This document shows positions 26,301 to 35,635 of a DNA stretch of 64,000 bases, piece by piece. The position numbers were made by a program, and so were the translations under genes. Numbering within the stretch: the stretch's first letter is position 1; the number at the start of each line of letters is the position of its first letter. The notes beneath the pieces were generated by a model. That model had not been told where the DNA came from, did no database searches, and worked only from the letters and a program-made list of their open reading frames with translations. The stretch comes from Plazaster borealis. Taxonomy: Eukaryota; Echinodermata; Asteroidea; Forcipulatida; Labidiasteridae. The stretch is from the NCBI GenBank assembly GCA_021014325.1, contig CM037462.1:20480135-20544134 (forward strand), read 5' to 3'.

Positions 26301-29300
26301 CAGCCTGTGCTGCCAAATATGTAGCGCACCAAGCTTAATCAATCACAAGAACCATCTCTGCCCTCACAGATACCCATTTACCCCTGGGTGAAGAGAAGCA
26401 ATTATAGTTAAGTGTCTTGCTCAAGGACACAAGTGTCATGACCGGGATTCGAACCCACACCCTGATGACTCATAAACCATAACTTGTGTCCGATGCTCTA
26501 AACCACTCGGCCATGACAAGCCTTTCACCTCGGTGGACCCCGGTTCAAATCCCACCTCAGACCGGAGCCTTGCATGTGGATTGTGTTTTCAGTCCCTACC
26601 TGATTGAATGGGTTTTCCCCAGTTTGGCTATTCCTCCAACATCTTGAACTGAACATGTTTTCTTGTTTCCTAATCATCCTGTTATTGGCACTAATCATCC
26701 TGTTATTGTGCAGTTGGATATGTAATAAATAAATCCTTAGTGGATGGGGGCTTAGGGAGCTTGTCGAAAGTCGGGCGTGTTCTAGGAGCAAAAGAATGTT
26801 CCCGTGGGTACACGCCAGCAATCCATTGGACTGCCAGAACGTTCCACTGGACTGCATCATTGTGCTGAAGTACGGGAGCAATCCTACACGAGTGCATACG
26901 CGCATTAGTATTTAAAACGTTCCGATGGTCCAACGGAAGGCTCCATGAGCACGCGCTGGAATACTTTTTCAATCCAATTAGAACATTCCTACCATGCCCA
27001 CTTTTGAGCTGTCTGTTGTGCAAATGTAGACAAGCATTTGTAAAATTTGAAAGACGCACTGGATGGCTCACAGACAACTATACTCTTATATTAAAATGGG
27101 CTTTTCAGTTCATTTTAATATTTGTCCATTCTTCAAAAAGAGGTTTTACTTTCCAAGCCTGGAATTTATTCTTTGAGAGGGCAAGGCCATTTTCATTTTG
27201 CAAAGGGCACTTCCATTGGAAAATCTTAGAGTCTATTGGAAACTTTTGAAGGGGCAACAAGGCCAAGACATGGGGCAACAGAGGCCATGGCCTTCGTGTA
27301 ATTCCAGGCCTGACTTTCTTTTACTTAAAACACATTGATATTTGATGACGTGTCGTGGCTGAGTGGATAAGAGCACCGGACTCAAGCTCTGGTGTTTCTG
27401 ATCAGCAGAGTGTGGGTTCGGGTTCCGGTCGTGACACTTGTGTCCTTAAAGGAACATTACAGAATTGGTTTTTGCTAACAAACCAGTTGCTGGCAGTGTA
27501 AGCACATATATAATCCACCATATACATAATCTGACAAACCTCTAGAAGTTTGAGATCGATCGGCCATCTGGGTCACGAGAAAATAGTGAAAAACCGATTA
27601 CACATTTGCATACAATGCATGAATAAAACGCTCATGAACGATAAACTCCATCGGAAAATTAGTTTTATTTATTTCTCAGAAATATTTCTAGGGATGTTTT
27701 CTACTATCATCATCATTAGACCGTGTAAGTTTTATGTAAATCTGTGATCTTAAAGAAAATTTTAATTACCAGTTCTGTCACGTTCCTTTAAGCAAGACAC
27801 TTAACCATTATTGCTGCGTCCTTCGGATGGGACGTAAAGCTGTTGGTCCCGTGTGTTGTGTAATGCACATAAAAGAACCCAGTGCACTTATCGTAAAGAG
27901 AAGGGGTTCGCCCCGGTGTTCCTGGTTTGATTGGCTGCATATTGCGCCACAGCACCTTGTAAACCATTACATGGTGCTATGTAAAGGAGTAGGTCTCATA
28001 CTTACGTAGCCCCACATACCTTGCAGGAAATACTGAATGTTGAAGCGCCTTGAGCGTCACTGAGTGACAGATATGAGCGCTATATAAGAAGCCACTATTA
28101 TTATATTGTGGGTTTGTCAACTAAAATGCTATCCAATGTACTCTTTCACACACAGCATTGTCATCTTTGGCGACAGCATCTTACCAAGAGGACACCTATG
28201 GTGTAGTTCAAGGCAAACTACCAGATATCCTTGTTTGTATGCTGGCTGTGCAGATGGTAAGTCACTATCTGGGTTCGTCCTTAACTATTTCAGTAACTAG
28301 CCAGCAGAACCAGTTAGCTTGTCATTTCAACATTTCAGTAACTAGCCAGCAGAACCAGTTAGCTTGTCATTTCAAGATTTCAGTAACTAGCCAGCAGAAC
28401 CAGTTAACTTATCGTTTCACTATTTCAGTAAAGAATATCTGTGTGTAGTTTCTGAAGGGTTGATGATGAAGAAATTTGTTTAATCACTCAGGCATTAGAG
28501 AAACATTTCAAGTTACCCACATCCCTGCCTAAGAGAAGCCCAAGTGATTTCAGACCCATGCGATCTGGCCCAATACATCCCAACGATAGACTGCGCTTTG
28601 ACCTCAGGTCAACTGTGATGACATCACTGTATCGTGTTGTGGCAGCCTTTGGCCCTCATTTGAAGTAAGTAATAAAAATATTTGTTCTAAAATTGTTTCT
28701 GGGTACGACAAAAATAAAATGGGAGTGAGTCTGGGAGGAATATAAACCACTATTTAGAGACATGAAAGTCTTGCAAGTATTCAAACATTTTTAAGAATCT
28801 TTGGTTCCCACACACAATGCTTTAAAGGGTCTGTATACGTTTGGAAATTACTCTGAAAATTTATGGCAATAAAAACTTACTTGGTAAGAAGTACAGCAGC
28901 TTTGAATAGTATAATGCATTTTGAGAAACTTTTCACTTTGAATTACTGCGGTTATGGAAAAAGATATCACTTTTTATCCCCAAAAATTTGAATCTGAGAA
29001 GCGTTACGTCAGAAACGTTTCTAAGATTGTGTATTCAGATTGTTCTTCCTGCGTGGACATAACCGCTCCAGATTTTCGGCAATATCTCAAAAACACTTTC
29101 ACCTTTTGAAATTAAATTTTCACAGGTTAGTTTTATGGTATATATCTACAACTATATAGGATTGAAACAAAGATTGGGTTCCAATTACCAAACGTATACA
29201 ATTCCTTTAACTCTTTCAATGCCAAGCTCCTCAATCTACAATGGACCTCTGGTGGCAGTTGATTTGGGTCGATAGCCAAAATCGGTTAAGTGTAGCCCTC

Positions 29301-29571
29301 ACCTTGAAGTGGCCGTTCGGCCTTGTGATGTTAAGCGATCTCTCATACAAAATAAAAAAAAATTAAAATGGACATCAATTGTAAAAGATACAACATTTTA
29401 ACATATAACTCATGATCTCTTCACAATTCACATGTGTTTATTTTCAGGATTGTAAACAAAAACCAACATCAGTTAAATTGATCGATATTGTTGTCGTTTC
29501 ATTGTAGAAATATTGCGATGGCTCCGGAATACAAGCGTAAACTTTCCTATCTGATGGACTACAAACAATGA
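11371..29571 (+). CDS. NDC1: Nucleoporin NDC1 / TMEM48 (complete, 14 coding exons)
   Basis: Exons: 11371-11412, 12801-12921, 14294-14395, 15830-16056, 17390-17455, 18553-18658, 19431-19609, 21158-21332, 22429-22650, 24099-24341, 25515-25694, 28156-28256, 28492-28664, 29508-29571. They join in phase to 2001 nt, 666 residues (human about 674). NDC1 is a nuclear-envelope membrane nucleoporin that anchors and helps insert nuclear pores. About six membrane segments fall at residues 22-42, 58-80, 112-131, 155-174, 205-221 and 250-276. The C-terminal half is soluble. Family landmarks: IDVFHPYTWL, SIPKTWLQSNLNL, VKYLAYQDL, FALSQPGGHPHNW and FTDVQLHIWALEG, each matching the vertebrate protein in order. 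Exon 1 (14 codons, MARILTSQHWYMRD) was chosen by donor strength and phase. For exon 10, the acceptor at 24098 was chosen because the cryptic site at 23991 puts the frame into a stop. Confidence 0.95.
11780..12115 (+). mobile_element. Possible LINE 3' end
   Basis: A T-rich stretch ends GAGAGGTTTCCCCAGGGTAA and an AAATAAATAAAT tail, like a retroposon 3' terminus. No reverse-transcriptase frame is seen. Confidence 0.3.
12612..12735. repeat. 42-bp tandem repeat, about 3 copies
   Basis: CTGTTGGAGTATGATGGGTT repeats with a 42-bp period, ending about 70 bp before NDC1 exon 2. Confidence 0.85.
12955..13145 (+). mobile_element. tRNA-like SINE
   Basis: GATTCGAACTGCCTCTAGCC head, a degraded B-box (CATTCAAATCCCACC) and an ACACATCGGTGTTAGGG tail. 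Confidence 0.65.
13555..13871. mobile_element. TTAA-bordered element with CCCTATAGAG ends
   Basis: TTAACCCTATAGAGACCAAA at the left and GGCCTCTAAAGGGTTAA at the right. No coding capacity. Confidence 0.6.
14640..14935. repeat. Degenerate TGTTGCATTTGGCAG repeats
   Basis: Many irregular copies of TGTTGCATTTNGCAG in NDC1 intron 3. Confidence 0.75.
15357..15776. mobile_element. TTAA-bordered element containing a 138-bp direct duplication
   Basis: The right end GGTCTCTAAAGGGTTAA matches 13555-13871. Inside, a segment starting CGTTGTAGTCGG at 15433 repeats at 15571, 138 bp apart with few differences. Confidence 0.6.
16085..16190 (-). repeat. Dispersed repeat (shared with 8245 and 63760)
   Basis: The complement shares GGACTTGTCC...GAGTTTACTGGCCC and CACTGGCCTTGGG with 8250-8335 and 63765-63845. 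Confidence 0.55.
16505..16765 (+). mobile_element. tRNA-derived SINE
   Basis: GTCGTGGTCTAGTGCG head and GGGCTCGAATCCCAG box, then the CACTTGTGTC...AAGCAAGACA body. Confidence 0.6.
17547..17731. mobile_element. Long foldback element
   Basis: Arms from TTAGATCTCTTTTGAGTGAT to its complement ATCACTCAAAAGAGATCTAA pair over most of about 90 bp each, with GACAGAGTATACTGTC near the centre. Confidence 0.8.
17745..17990. mobile_element. Dispersed foldback family (copy 3)
   Basis: Full-length relative of 6148 and 6838. It lies directly beside the 17547 foldback. Confidence 0.6.
18290..18560 (+). repeat. Tandem array of copied exon 6 acceptor (NDC1)
   Basis: At least five copies of ACAAAACAGCAGTTGAAATT occur, the last being the real acceptor and first 8 nt of NDC1 exon 6. 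CAG|TTG junctions fall at 18391, 18426, 18468, 18510 and 18552; the last four are exactly 42 bp apart. A further degenerate copy is near 18294. The DNA from 18427 to the exon has no stop in the exon 6 frame. From 18392 the 35-bp unit shifts the frame into a stop. Confidence 0.9.
18842..19231. mobile_element. TTAA-type foldback MITE
   Basis: TTAA at both ends. The centre is a near-perfect palindrome around CTGAGAAACGTTTCATGCAG. Confidence 0.7.
19742..20114. mobile_element. TTAA-type foldback MITE (TACACGTTTGG subfamily)
   Basis: AGGTATCGTACACGTTTGG and complement, TTGA at left, TTAA at right. Close relative of 56154-56533. Confidence 0.75.
20370..20815. repeat. 61-bp tandem repeat, about 7 copies
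   Basis: Unit containing TCTCTGGAGGATTGGTACTG and ATGAACTTTAGAATCAGTGA. NDC1 intron 7. Confidence 0.9.
20998..21127. mobile_element. Foldback element, GGCTGCGGC family
   Basis: Inverted ends around ATGGCTGCGGC / GCAGCCGTTAATTC. Related copies at 25758-25887 and 53600-53745. It ends about 30 bp before NDC1 exon 8. Confidence 0.5.
22056..22398. mobile_element. TTAA-type foldback MITE (TACACTTTTGG subfamily)
   Basis: TTAAAGGTATTGTACACTTT at left, GGGCATTTAA at right. It ends 30 bp before the NDC1 exon 9 acceptor, so the branch point may lie inside it. Confidence 0.75.
22704..23080. mobile_element. TTAA-type foldback MITE (degraded borders)
   Basis: GGGTCTGTATACGTTTGGTA and the CGTTACTGACAGTAACG centre. 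Borders ATAA/TTGA. Starts about 54 bp after the exon 9 donor. Confidence 0.7.
23475..23715 (-). mobile_element. tRNA-derived SINE
   Basis: On the complement: TGGCCAAGCGGTTAAAAGC head, GGGTTTGAGTCCTGG box and TTTGGATGAAATGTAAAGC body. Confidence 0.7.
24352..24940. repeat. Dispersed repeat, ATATAGCGCC family
   Basis: AATTTATATAGCGCCAAAGT then AAGGCGCTTTACAAAGAC. Similar strings end the SINEs elsewhere. Starts 10 bp past the exon 10 donor. Confidence 0.45.
25328..25450. repeat. 24-bp tandem repeat, about 5 copies
   Basis: GGTGCACWAGACCATTAGTC repeats about 65 bp before NDC1 exon 11. Confidence 0.88.
25758..25887. mobile_element. Foldback element, GGCTACAGCT family
   Basis: Ends CCGAATTGACGACTACAGC / GCTGTAGCCGCTAATTCGG. 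Confidence 0.55.
26175..26522 (-). mobile_element. tRNA-derived SINE, nearly full length
   Basis: On the complement: CATGGCCGAGTGGTTTAGAG head, GGGTTCGAATCCCGG B-box, AAGCAAGACACTTAAC-like body, GAGCGCTATATAAGAAGCC end. Confidence 0.75.
27350..28105 (+). mobile_element. tRNA-derived SINE split by a MITE
   Basis: Head 27352-27449 (GTGGCTGAGTGGATAAGAGC, GGGTTCGGGTTCCGG). The body resumes at 27788 with AAGCAAGACACTTAACC and ends ATATAAGAAGCCACTATTAT. The two halves join exactly when 27450-27791 is removed. Confidence 0.8.
27446..27791. mobile_element. TTAA-flanked MITE inserted in a SINE
   Basis: Inverted ends AGGAACATTACAGAATTGG / CCAGTTCTGTCACGTTCCT, 338 bp, bordered by TTAA on both sides where the intact SINE has one TTAA. 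No coding capacity. Confidence 0.85.
28279..28434 (+). repeat. 45-bp tandem repeat after NDC1 exon 12 donor
   Basis: Three copies and a partial copy of a 45-bp unit beginning ATTTCAGTAACTAGCCAGCA lie just inside intron 12. The reading frame of exon 12 stays open through the donor and all copies to a stop near 28448. Each unit also contains TTTCAG, an acceptor-like string. Confidence 0.9.
28822..29210. mobile_element. TTAA-type foldback MITE (ATACGTTTGG subfamily)
   Basis: TTAAAGGGTCTGTATACGTT ... AACGTATACAATTCCTTTAA, both borders intact. Lies in the last NDC1 intron. Confidence 0.78.
29265..29365 (+). mobile_element. SINE 3' fragment
   Basis: Matches the 3' half of the 2787-3160 SINE (CCTCACCTTGAAGTGGCCGT, then ATACAAAATAAA). 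Confidence 0.6.
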
Positions 29572-30254
29572 GCCTTTATTGATGACACTCCAAAAGTACC
29601 AACCCTCAAGTGCCTTGTGACTACAAAATAGACATCCAGGAGGTACCATTTCTAAAAAACAGTTCTACACTTCCTACCAGTTCGAAGAAGACAATATTTT
29701 GTATAAAAACAATTTTGGGGTCTGAAATCGCCACTGGACCACCGTTCTGAGTCCAGTAATTTAGGCGTTGACAGGCATGAATGATAATCTTCCTAACTTA
29801 AGTCTGTTTGCCGATTTTAGTTTGTGCCCTTAGAAAAATCTGCAAATTTTGTATTAACTATCCAGACAAGTCTATAAAAGCCTATACCATATGTACATGT
29901 AGGTCAGCCCTTGTACTCAATAATATGGTCAACTTTGGTCCGAGGGTAAACTATCATGTCTGATTGAGCTTGTAACCTCTTTCTTGAAGGATGATGTTAC
30001 TGGTCATTGCTTTAATGACCTTTAAGTTTAGGAATTAACTACTAGACATCCTTCAGTTGTTTTTTGTTGTTTTTGTTATAATCCTGAGCCTCAGCTAATT
30101 ATTCAAGCATCTATTACTTAGCTTACATGAGTAAGAAAATAGAATTAGCTGAAACAGCTTACCAACAAAAAGGACCTATGGTATAAATGCAAAAAATAGT
30201 TAGTGGCCTGAGGTTTTGACGTTTGGAGAAAGACTCTGCTAGGGTCGAAACATT

Positions 30255-30443
30255 GGCCCAATTTCATAAAGCAAAAAATTCTGCTCAGCAAATTTCTTTG
30301 CTAAGCAAGAAATGAGTGGGGTACCAGTCACAGCAATGGTAACTGTATGGTATTTTGGCTGGTAACCTATTTTTCTTAAGCAAGAGTTTTCTGTGCTTAC
30401 TTAGCAAGCTTTTGTGCTTACATGCTTTATAAGATTGGGCCCA
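30255..30443. mobile_element. Foldback element, GGCCCAATTTCATA family
   Basis: GGCCCAATTTCATAAAGC at left and GCTTTATAAGATTGGGCCC at right. Confidence 0.6.
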
Positions 30444-31408
30444 GGCCACTAAGTATTTTTTGCTTACATGAGAACAAAACTTAATGATGATGTTATTGTT
30501 TTTGTTTTACGTCAATGGACAAAACCAATTCTAAAGTTAGTTATGTTTGAAGCTGTGCCTGGTGTGAATCATAAGAAAACCCAGAGTAGTAAACTTGCGG
30601 TTACAACCATGCATAAAACTCCTTTGTGAGAAGTGTTGGTTCTGAGAAGAACTGGTGTGGTCTTGACTTTTCCCAACAGTATACACTGCTCGTCTTCAGG
30701 AGAATGGAGAATTCTCAAGTTATCTTACAGAATTGAAATTATATTTGACACTCATCTTCAGATTTCAACTAGAGAAACACTGCCCAAAAACATTGAACCT
30801 TTGTGTCAACATTGGGAATAGTAATAGCGAGATGCACATTTTGCATCTTCAAATACTTGCTATTTTTATAGTTACACTGTTTATGCTCTGATATATCCAC
30901 AGAGAGAGAAAAGAAGCCTAACTTAATTAGTTATTGCCATGGTTGATAAATAATAATAATAATATGCAGTTCTTATATAGCGCTTTATACTCCCGATGGG
31001 TGTCTCAAAGCGCTCAGGATTTTTCCTACAAGGTAAGTGGAGTTACATGTTGAAGTATGGGACCTATTCCTTTGCATAGCACCATTTAATGGTTTACAAG
31101 GTGCTATGGTGCAATCTGTTTATATAATGTTTATAATTATACAAAAGTCTTCCTGCGTTTCAAAATATTTTGGGCCAAAATTTATGAGAAGAAAATGTAG
31201 ACATTTTCCCCCGTGCGAGACATACTGGAGTGAGGTTAGTTGAAAGTCACTGGAGCACCAATCATGTGAGTCTGTCTGCATAAGAGGTGCTCTCATATAA
31301 TTATTATCAGTGAAAGTTATGATTTGGGCGCAATTTAATAATTTTATACGGTTCTTGTCACACATTGGTTTGAGCGTAAAACCAAAATAAGATTTGTTTT
31401 CTCGTTAT

Positions 31409-31840
31409 TTAGAGGTAGGGTCATAGATTAGGTTTTTTCATCGTATTGCTTACTTGTAGGCAAAATTATCAAGAAAGATACAATAAGAGTCACCTGTGAA
31501 AGTTTTAGCTGATTACAGTGTCTACTTTTCTGCACAAAAACTGTTAGGGCATTTTCACGTGAACGTCAAATCCATCGACATTTAACAAGGTGGCAGCGGG
31601 TATCAACGGCATCTCTGGCCACAGTATTTGCGAAACGAACACGAACCAACAGAAATCTGAGACATGATTCGTGCATGAATCGTTTCTCAGATTGAAATGT
31701 TTTGGGGTAAAAAAAATTCCAAACCATTACTTCAAAGGGAATACTATCAAAAAAATAGTTTATACTATCAACAGCTGCAGTGCTTCTCACCAAGGAAGTT
31801 TTAATTTTTGAGTACTTACCACAAATGACCCTACCTTTAA
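31409..31840. mobile_element. TTAA-type foldback MITE (AGGTAGGGTCATAG subfamily)
   Basis: AGGTAGGGTCATAGATTAGG ... TGACCCTACCTTTAA, with a TCATGCACGAATCATG-type centre. Related to 57693. Confidence 0.7.
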
Positions 31841-32604
31841 ATGAAGATTTTTTTCTAAATGATTTCAGAGGCTTAACCTTATTTGTAAATAACTGTCATA
31901 ATTGTTGTCATTAATAACAGCAAGAAGTGTATTAAAAAGTGATGCTGGACCCCTGAAATCCTGTAACATTCAATTCACTTTTGAGAAATCATGAAATGTA
32001 TATTAAAGAATAATAACTGACAAACTTGCCCAACCCCCCCCCCCCCCCAAAAAAAAAAAACAAACAAACAAAAAACACCCCCCCCCAAAAACCCAACAAC
32101 AACAAAAACGTATAAACCAAAGTTTTAACTCAATCGGACTTGTACAGGTACTTCTGTAGATATATGACTTCAAAAAGTGCACCTTTAATGTGACGTCACA
32201 TGACACATGATGACTTCATCATGAAATCACTCTTCCAGAACATCTACACAATGTCTAAGTGTATGCCAAGTTTGTTTAATATCTGAGGTTGTTTGATGGC
32301 AAAAGTGCCGTCCAGAAAATATGTGCGCAAAGTCTATGGGACTTTAAGGAGGCTGTGCACCATTTTGTGCATCCATTGTTCCTGGAATGTTTTGTCAACA
32401 TTATTATTATTTGAGCTTGCAGTCTGTCAAGCTGTTGTTTATGGTCGAATATTAACTGGGATGTTCTTTGTTAGTTCACAAATGAAATACGGCTGTCATG
32501 GTAACACCATACATTAAAATAAACCAACCACTGGATCTTCATAATGTAAAGTGTGTATATATCACATAATATCATATAATTACAAAAATGGCTACCTAGA
32601 GTAT

Positions 32605-33075
32605 GATTAAGTATGTCATTATTCTGGTAATGTCCACATAAAAAGTGCAAAATATGTAACAGGTGAAAAAGCTTTCTTTAATGTTTTGTTTTGTTCTCGG
32701 GGTGGGGGGGGTATGGGGGATAAATGTCACACACAGCCATTTTTATGAGTGAATAAGTATGTCATTATTCTGGTAATGTCCACATAAAAACCTACGTTAT
32801 GTAAAAGTGCAAAATATGTAACAGGTGAAAAAGCTTTCTTTCATGTTTTGTTTTTTTCTCGGGGTGGTGGGGGAATGGGGGATAAATGTCACACACTGCC
32901 ATTTTTATGAGTATGAATAAGTATGTCATTATTCTGGTTATGTCCACATAAAAACCTACGTTTTGTAAAAGTGCAAAATATGTAACAGGTGAAAAGGGTT
33001 TCTTTCATGTGTTTGTTTTTCTCTGGAAGGGGGGGGGGTATGGGGGATAAATAATTAATGTCCCACACTGCCATT
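32605..33075. repeat. Tandem repeat of about 150 bp, 3 copies
   Basis: TATGTCATTATTCTGGTAAT recurs at about 32612, 32759 and 32922, each followed by GTAACAGGTGAAAA and a G-rich GGGGGATAAATGTC segment. Confidence 0.88.
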
Positions 33076-33450
33076 TTTATAAAATTTAAGATTATTATTG
33101 GGGGGTTTTCACTGAGCTGTGTACACTTTGTGGCTGTCAGAATATGCCAATGCCATTATAGTTTGTCATATTTCATAATTAATATGCAAATAATAATTGA
33201 TCTAAGAGAGGTTTTTTTTACCTCCTTGCCTTTAGCTAAAACGTCTCAACAAGTCAGATGAGGAGAAGTTGTCAAATTTAACCTTAGCGATTAAAAGTCA
33301 ATACCTACCAGATGTTACAGACGTGTGATTTCTCAGGATTTTTCCTGATTTCAGGATTTTCTGAAACCTTGAGCCTTCAAATTTGTTTATTAAGAAGTAA
33401 AGCAATCACCAAAGGGAGAAAGAAATAAGTTCCGTATTGTGTACAAACCC

Positions 33451-33648
33451 GGGCCCAATTTCATAGAGCTGCTAAGCACTTTGCTAGCATGAAATTTCCT
33501 CCTTGATAAAAACAGGATTACCAACCAAATTTCCAGGTGATTTTCAGGATAAGCAAACAACAGCTGAATATCAGTAACAAGCAATATGCAACACAGGAAG
33601 AAATTTCATGCTAAGCAAAGTGCTTAGCAGCTCTATGAATTTGGGCCC
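33451..33648. mobile_element. Foldback element, GGGCCCAATTTCATAG family
   Basis: GGGCCCAATTTCATAGAGCT and its complement at the right end. Arms about 50 bp. Confidence 0.7.
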
Positions 33649-33807
33649 TGTTGTCTGTGATGATACATGGAGTCTGTAAACCTCCTGAATTGTAACATCT
33701 GAGAGGTTCCAGGTGTAAAATAAGGGGGACCAAGACCCACAAGCTGTTTTTCGGGAATTTCCACATTCGTCCAGTCTCATCCCTGATATTAACACATGGA
33801 AACATTT

Positions 33808-34176
33808 TTAAAGGCACTGTACACGTTTGGTAATTACTATTTTAAAAAATAGCATAAAAACTGACTTGGTAACGTGCAATGGAGAGCTGTTGATAATATA
33901 AAACGTTGTGAGAATCGTCTCCTTCTGAAGTTAATACGTAGTTTTTGAGAAAAAAATGTTATTTCTCACTGAAATATTTGAATCTGAAAAAGACTTCTAG
34001 CCAGAAGTCTTTTTCAGGCATCTGAAAACACACAAATTAATTGTGCTACAATGGTGTTTTTTCTTTCATTATTTTCTTGCAACTTCGGTTTGTTATTTTA
34101 TGTATATGTTATGTTGGGATACACCAAGTGAGAATACTGGTCTTTAACAATTATCAAACATGTCCAGTGCCTTTAA
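33808..34176. mobile_element. TTAA-type foldback MITE (TACACGTTTGG subfamily)
   Basis: TTAAAGGCACTGTACACGTT to CAGTGCCTTTAA, both TTAA borders. The centre is GACTTCTAGCCAGAAGTC. Confidence 0.8.
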
Positions 34177-34346
34177 AGGAAATAATATGGGTTGTTTTTT
34201 TAGTCACATTGTTATGATTTGTTTAGCCTCAATCCAAGGTTTCGTTTAAAAAAAGGAAATTCACATTTATTTTAAACATTTAAAAATCAATGATAGATAT
34301 AAATAAAGCCAGACTCTAACAAATAGTGACGTCACTACATGTACAT

Positions 34347-35602
34347 CTAATGGTGCCCCCATTTGCTGGAATGTCTGATTCGTCTGTACCTTGAATTTGA
34401 CCTGTACTGATGTTGATCTGACGTGCCTTCTGGTGACTGTGAAGCGCCTGAAAAACGAAAGAATAGATACAATATAAATGTGACAATTGAATTAGCTGTT
34501 GCAAACTGCTTACCAACTAAATGGACCTATGGTATAAGGCCAAACAAAAATAGTTAATGGCCTGACGTTTCGATTCTAGCAGAGTCTTTCTCAAAGGCTA
34601 AATGGCAACACCACACACATAAACAGGTATACTGGTGTGACGGCAGCAGTTGGGTGGAAAGAAATGAAACGAGAGAGAGTCAGAAAGCACACAGAAAAAA
34701 ACAAGTGTTGAACAATGAAGAGGGAGACGAGGGGGGTAGAGGGAAGGGGCTGGTTTAACCACAAGAGGTTGAAAACACAAGGGACAAAATCAAACGTTAG
34801 AAGAGGGAGAAAAAGTCATTAGTTTAAGAGACAGAGTTAAAAGGGGGTTTTCTGTGGCGGGAAAAGGAGAAGGCAAGGACAACAAGATGTTCGTCATTGG
34901 ATAAGGTGCCTCCAGAACATTCAACCCCAATGATCTGAGCATCCAAAAAGGAAATGATTAACTTGCCTTCTCCTTTACCACAAAATATCCTCCTTTTTAG
35001 TCTGCATGCCTCATTCACCAATTAATGACATGTTCTCCCTCTTCCCACGCTTGATTTTGTCCTTTGTGTTTCCAGCCTCTTGTGGTTAAACCCTTGTCTC
35101 CTTCTTCATTGTTCATCCCTTACTTTTTCTGCGTACTTTCGGCCTCTCTTTCTCTTTTTGTTTCTTTCCACTCAACTGCTTCTGTTACACCAGTATACCT
35201 GTTTATTTGTTGTCATTTAACCTTCGAGAAAGACTCTGCTCAATTCAAATCGTCAGGCCATTAACAACAATTTTTTGCTTAGATAAAGTTTAATTAAGGT
35301 TCCTTTGTATGCCCAATATTTCACCTTAAAACATAATAATAATAATAATTATATACAGTAGAGAGCTTTTTTCACATCCAGAAGAGCTATGTTTCAATTA
35401 TAGTTCTTGATGTTGCCCGGTTGGCTGCAGAATGTGCCAAGTTATTGCACCAAGGCATTACAAGGTGAATGGCACACTGTGCGGACGTGGTTAAGCCCAC
35501 ATAATGTTTCAAGTCCCTACATTATGTGGACCTCTTTTGTTCTCAGGTCCACACTTCGTAGCGTTGAAACACTCCCCCCCCCAAAAAAAAAAAAAAAAAA
35601 AA

Positions 35603-35635
<33 letters not shown>

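Larger units (their letters stand above)
29572..34346. other. Intergenic between NDC1 and the secreted-protein gene
   Basis: Repeats only: foldbacks at 30255 and 33451, MITEs at 31409 and 33808, low-complexity C/A at 32033-32090, and a 3-copy tandem repeat at 32605-33075. No clear poly(A) signal for NDC1 could be fixed. Confidence 0.5.

Noticed and set aside
32191..32198. CRE site TGACGTCA
   Set aside because: A perfect match, but intergenic among repeats with no promoter features; the same applies to 34327-34334. About one such site is expected by chance in the window.
33571..33817. Possible fourth exon of the secreted-protein gene
   Set aside because: The frames overlap a GGGCCCAATTTCATAG foldback element and lack a matching splice phase.
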